In this document: one piece after another, positions 61,543-64,000 of the stretch
How positions within the stretch are numbered: position 1 is the first letter of the stretch
Layout: every line of letters begins with the position of its first letter
Assembly: GCA_049969475.1 (NCBI GenBank)
Contig: JBMFOU010000013.1
Coordinates: forward strand, 12,014-76,013
Direction of reading: 5' to 3'
Origin: UBA2030 sp049969475
Lineage (GTDB): Bacteria > Bacteroidota > Bacteroidia > Bacteroidales > TTA-H9
DNA length: 64,000 nt
Notes under the pieces: generated by a model
Told to the model about the DNA's origin: nothing
Seen by the model: the letters and a program-made list of their open reading frames with translations, nothing else
The model's database searches: none
Program-made: the position numbers and the translations under genes

Positions 61543-61773
61543 ATGGATAAATATATGAAGCTAAATGAAAAACAGGCCAATGTGCTTTCAATGTTTATTA
61601 TGGTTGCCATAATGACCTGCGTTGTAACACTTGTTACGGCTCTCCCGAACAACTACTTCGAATTTGTAGGATGGATTAAAGGTTGGGGAATTTCATTTCT
61701 TGTTGCCTTCCCAACAGTTTTACTGGTAATGCCAATGACAAAAAAAATTGCTTCAACCCTAATAAAAAAGTAA
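61543..61773 (+). CDS. DUF2798 family small membrane protein
   Basis: A 76-residue protein with two helices (LSMFIMVAIMTCVVTLVTAL and WGISFLVAFPTVLLVM). A loop YFEFVGWIKGW lies between them, and a lysine-rich tail ends in IASTLIKK. The pattern NNYFEFVGWIKGWGISFLVAFPTVL fits DUF2798. Function unknown. The ATG is directly after the barrel stop codon, and the next gene follows one base later. Confidence 0.8.
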   Translation: MDKYMKLNEKQANVLSMFIMVAIMTCVVTLVTALPNNYFEFVGWIKGWGISFLVAFPTVLLVMPMTKKIASTLIKK

Positions 61774-61774
61774 T

Positions 61775-62149
61775 ATGGAAAACAAAGAAAAATCAGGATG
61801 CCTTTATGGCGTAGATGAGTACATGGTTTTAGCCTGCTCAGGAGCTTGCGATTTAGGTCAAATAACCGATTTGGTTGCCCGCAAGCTGCGCGATAACAAG
61901 GTGCGTAAAATGAACTGTTTGGCAGTGATTGGTGCTGGCATAGAGCCTTCCATAGAGGCTTTCAAAGCAAAGAACATCCTTATGCTGGATGGTTGCCCAA
62001 CCGATTGCGGTAAGCGAATACTCTACAAGTACGGCTTTACCAATTACAAATACCTGATAGTTACTGATTTGGGATATAAAAAAGGTCATACACCCGTTAC
62101 TGATGAAGTGATTAATGTAGTATATGAAAAAGCTGAAATTATTTTTTAA
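61775..62149 (+). CDS. DGC-domain putative zinc-binding protein
   Basis: A 124-residue cytoplasmic protein of the DGC family, named for its conserved cysteine motifs. Visible cysteines lie in SGCLYG (9), ACSGACDLG (two), MNCLAV and DGCPTDCGK (two); the last matches the DGC phrase itself. Such proteins are thought to bind zinc, but no biochemical role is established that I know of. They often occur beside thioredoxins and metal-related permeases. The last 26 bases overlap the thioredoxin gene. Confidence 0.8.
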   Translation: MENKEKSGCLYGVDEYMVLACSGACDLGQITDLVARKLRDNKVRKMNCLAVIGAGIEPSIEAFKAKNILMLDGCPTDCGKRILYKYGFTNYKYLIVTDLGYKKGHTPVTDEVINVVYEKAEIIF

Positions 62150-62612
62150 CGCCAAACATGGGCTCAGTATTTTATTTTTATTGTTCTCAGTACTTTTCAT
62201 AGCTGCACTTTTTGCGTTAAAAGGAAAGTTGACCGAACTAACCTCAAAATCCATAAAGGCACAAGTTAATGCTGGTACCAGACAATCAGCTTCGATCCTT
62301 ATTGATTCACTCTATAACTATAAGAGGAATGGATTAAAGAATGAAATCACCTTTTTGGAATTTGGCGCAACAGGATGCTCTGCTTGCAAGCAAATGGAAG
62401 CGGTTATGGCTCAAATTAAACGCGATTATCCCAATAGGGTGAATGTGGTTTTTGTGAACATTCTTAAAAAGGATAACCAATTGTTAATGAAGTATTTCGG
62501 AATTTCGTTAATCCCCAACCAAGTCCTGTTAAATTCTGAAGGCAAGGAGTTCTTCAGGCATACCGGGCATTTGGCTGCCGAGGAATTAGCAAAAGAGTTC
62601 AATCTTGATTAG
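62124..62612 (+). CDS. Membrane-anchored thioredoxin-family protein
   Basis: A 162-residue protein. One N-terminal helix (LSILFLLFSVLFIAALFAL, residues about 14-32) anchors it. A thioredoxin domain starts near residue 73 (ITFLEFGATGCSACKQMEAV) with the active site CSAC. The cis-proline is in SLIPNQVLL. A single helix with a downstream domain suggests the redox site is outside the cytoplasm. The start overlaps the DGC gene by 26 bases in another frame, which points to tight co-expression. Confidence 0.85.
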   Translation: MKKLKLFFNAKHGLSILFLLFSVLFIAALFALKGKLTELTSKSIKAQVNAGTRQSASILIDSLYNYKRNGLKNEITFLEFGATGCSACKQMEAVMAQIKRDYPNRVNVVFVNILKKDNQLLMKYFGISLIPNQVLLNSEGKEFFRHTGHLAAEELAKEFNLD

Positions 62613-62615
62613 ATT

Positions 62616-63989
62616 ATGCGGCAATCGTACTTTATATTGATATTCTTTTTGTTGATATCAACGGCTACAAAGGCCTCGTTTAGCCCTGACTCAGCCCGGT
62701 TGGATTTCGATTTCACCCTGCGCGAACGTTTTGAGCTATGGAACGGGATGAATGCCAAAAACTACGGGGATCCTAATGGTGCAGGCAAACTAAACGACAA
62801 AATGCTACTCCAACGTGTTGTAACAGGTTTTACCTTCATGCCTAACAGCAAAATCGCGATTGCAGCACATATTCAGGATTCAAGGGCATTTGGTTGGTCG
62901 TTACGCAACTCAGCGTATCCGGAGATTTTCAGGGTGAAACAGAAGAATACACAGGAGCCCTACTACACCATGAACCCCAACGAGGAGTTTTTCGAGATTT
63001 ACGATTTGTACATCGAGGCCAGAGAGCTAATAAGGAATGTTGATTTGAAAATTGGTCGGCAAAAAATATCGTTTGCCGATAATCGCATTTTTGGACCTGG
63101 CGAGTGGGGAAATACCGGTCGGTGGACCTGGGATGCCATTCGACTAACCTATAGGAAAAATAAAACAAGCGTTGATTTATTTGGTGGGGGAACCAAAATT
63201 CACGACCCCAAAAGCGTATCGATACCCTTTACCCAAACCGAACACTGGGGAGGAGGAGCCTATGCCCATATCGATTTAGGGAAATTTGCAGTAGTGGAAC
63301 CGTTTTACGCCATCAAAACTCAGGGTTCGGCCGATTATATCAAAGAACAAAGTTTTACAAGGCAATGGATTGGAGCAAAGGCTTTTAGCGACGACATAAA
63401 TCATTTTACCTACGACTTTACCCTGACCCGCGAGTTTGGTAATGAAAACGGAAAGACCATTAGCGCTTATGGCCTAGTTGGCTCGCTGGGCTATAGGCTG
63501 CATAGCCTGCCAGCAAAACCAATGCTTCTCATTAGGGAGTCTTATGCAACTGGGGGTAGTAATGGTGATGCACAGGTAAAAACCTTCGACCCGGCTTTTG
63601 GGGCAAAGGATAGCTATTACGGCCGTATGAACATAACCTCTTGGTCAAATCTCGATGACCGAGAGCTTGCATTGTATTTTTCCCCAGTAAAAGGGTTAAA
63701 AGTTGAGCTGAACTTCCATTGGTTCTATATCCCTTCACCCGTTGATGCCACTCTATTAACTACCATTAGGCTACAACCCGGCAAACATCATTTGGGCAAC
63801 GAGTTTAACATCTATTCCAGCTACCAGGCAGGCAGCCATCTGCAAATGGTGGGCGTTTTTGGGTATTTCTGGGCGGGCGATATACAACCTATCAATGGCA
63901 GCCCTGCCAAAAACTCCAGCTGGTTTGCCCTTCAGGCTCTTTACCGGTTCGATTGTTCAGCTTTTGGAAAGCATAGGAGTATAAACTAA
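62616..63989 (+). CDS. Alginate-export-family outer-membrane beta-barrel protein
   Basis: A 457-residue outer-membrane protein with a signal peptide (MRQSYFILIFFLLISTATKA). SARLDFDFTLRERFELWNG is the start of an alginate-export (AlgE-like) domain. DLKIGRQKISFADNRIFGPGEWGNTGRWTWDAIRL is the most conserved block. The strands continue to FALQALYRFDCSAF near the end. It is 3 bases downstream of the thioredoxin gene and is complete. The natural substrate need not be alginate, since the family name covers various barrels. Any later genes lie outside the window. Confidence 0.85.
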   Translation: MRQSYFILIFFLLISTATKASFSPDSARLDFDFTLRERFELWNGMNAKNYGDPNGAGKLNDKMLLQRVVTGFTFMPNSKIAIAAHIQDSRAFGWSLRNSAYPEIFRVKQKNTQEPYYTMNPNEEFFEIYDLYIEARELIRNVDLKIGRQKISFADNRIFGPGEWGNTGRWTWDAIRLTYRKNKTSVDLFGGGTKIHDPKSVSIPFTQTEHWGGGAYAHIDLGKFAVVEPFYAIKTQGSADYIKEQSFTRQWIGAKAFSDDINHFTYDFTLTREFGNENGKTISAYGLVGSLGYRLHSLPAKPMLLIRESYATGGSNGDAQVKTFDPAFGAKDSYYGRMNITSWSNLDDRELALYFSPVKGLKVELNFHWFYIPSPVDATLLTTIRLQPGKHHLGNEFNIYSSYQAGSHLQMVGVFGYFWAGDIQPINGSPAKNSSWFALQALYRFDCSAFGKHRSIN

Positions 63990-64000
63990 ATTTATAATCA

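Overview
The window looks like a piece of a Bacteroidota chromosome, probably a Bacteroidales/Marinilabiliales-type organism. The reasons are the gene content and the promoters. A secreted deiminase has a C-terminal tail like a type IX secretion (T9SS) sorting domain. There is a CCDC81-like HU/SPOR protein, DUF2851 and DUF3127 proteins, a two-component 'propeller' sensor, many lipoprotein signal peptides and a complex I operon without NuoE, NuoF and NuoG. Many start sites are preceded by the Bacteroidota -7 element TAnnTTTG and few by a purine-rich Shine-Dalgarno. I see no rRNA, tRNA, CRISPR array, insertion sequence or phage gene. About 53 genes are annotated; one is cut by the left window edge.

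Layout. 1-9.3 kb is almost all on the minus strand: a thioredoxin-fold lipoprotein (partial), an Nfu-type Fe-S scaffold, an M49-like peptidase, an alkyltransferase-like protein overlapping trmB, an HU/SPOR protein, kdsB, hutU, an RNA polymerase sigma factor and a membrane glycosyltransferase. 9.45-11.7 kb (plus) has tgt and an LptF/LptG-type permease. 12.0-22.3 kb (plus) is the 11-subunit nuoABCDHIJKLMN operon with an uncharacterised small gene at its end. 22.3-29.1 kb (minus) is a complete drug-efflux operon (TetR, TolC, HlyD, two ABC ATPases, two permeases) with two copies of a probable TetR operator in front. 29.5-31.2 kb (minus) is a lone trpB behind a complete tryptophan attenuator: promoter, a 17-residue leader peptide with three adjacent Trp codons, then an intrinsic terminator.

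31.4-41.2 kb is mostly metabolic: an SDR, a TerC-like membrane protein, a class III aminotransferase, a threonine aldolase, a PPAD-like T9SS deiminase, aat, guaD, DUF3127, a class IV aminotransferase and PPK2. 41.2-46.7 kb holds two divergent sensor kinases that share a palindrome-rich regulatory region. 46.7-57 kb (minus) has an NSS transporter with an overlooked 45-residue MetS-like small subunit, DUF2851, a geranylgeranyl-reductase-like flavoprotein, a GAF histidine kinase overlapping a TreS-like GH13 enzyme, and an LpxR-like protein with an unusual N-terminal half. 57-60 kb is a sugar-uptake pair (SSS symporter and galactose mutarotase, divergent). 60.2-64 kb (plus) is a five-gene operon: an outer-membrane barrel, a DUF2798 protein, a DGC-domain cysteine protein, a membrane-anchored thioredoxin and an alginate-export-like barrel. 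Its promoter is flanked by three copies of one 8-base half-site, and it may continue past the right edge.

The items I would follow first are the trp attenuator serving a solitary trpB, the five-gene envelope/thiol cluster with its iterated operator, the PPAD-like secreted deiminase, the LpxR fusion and the small transporter subunit.
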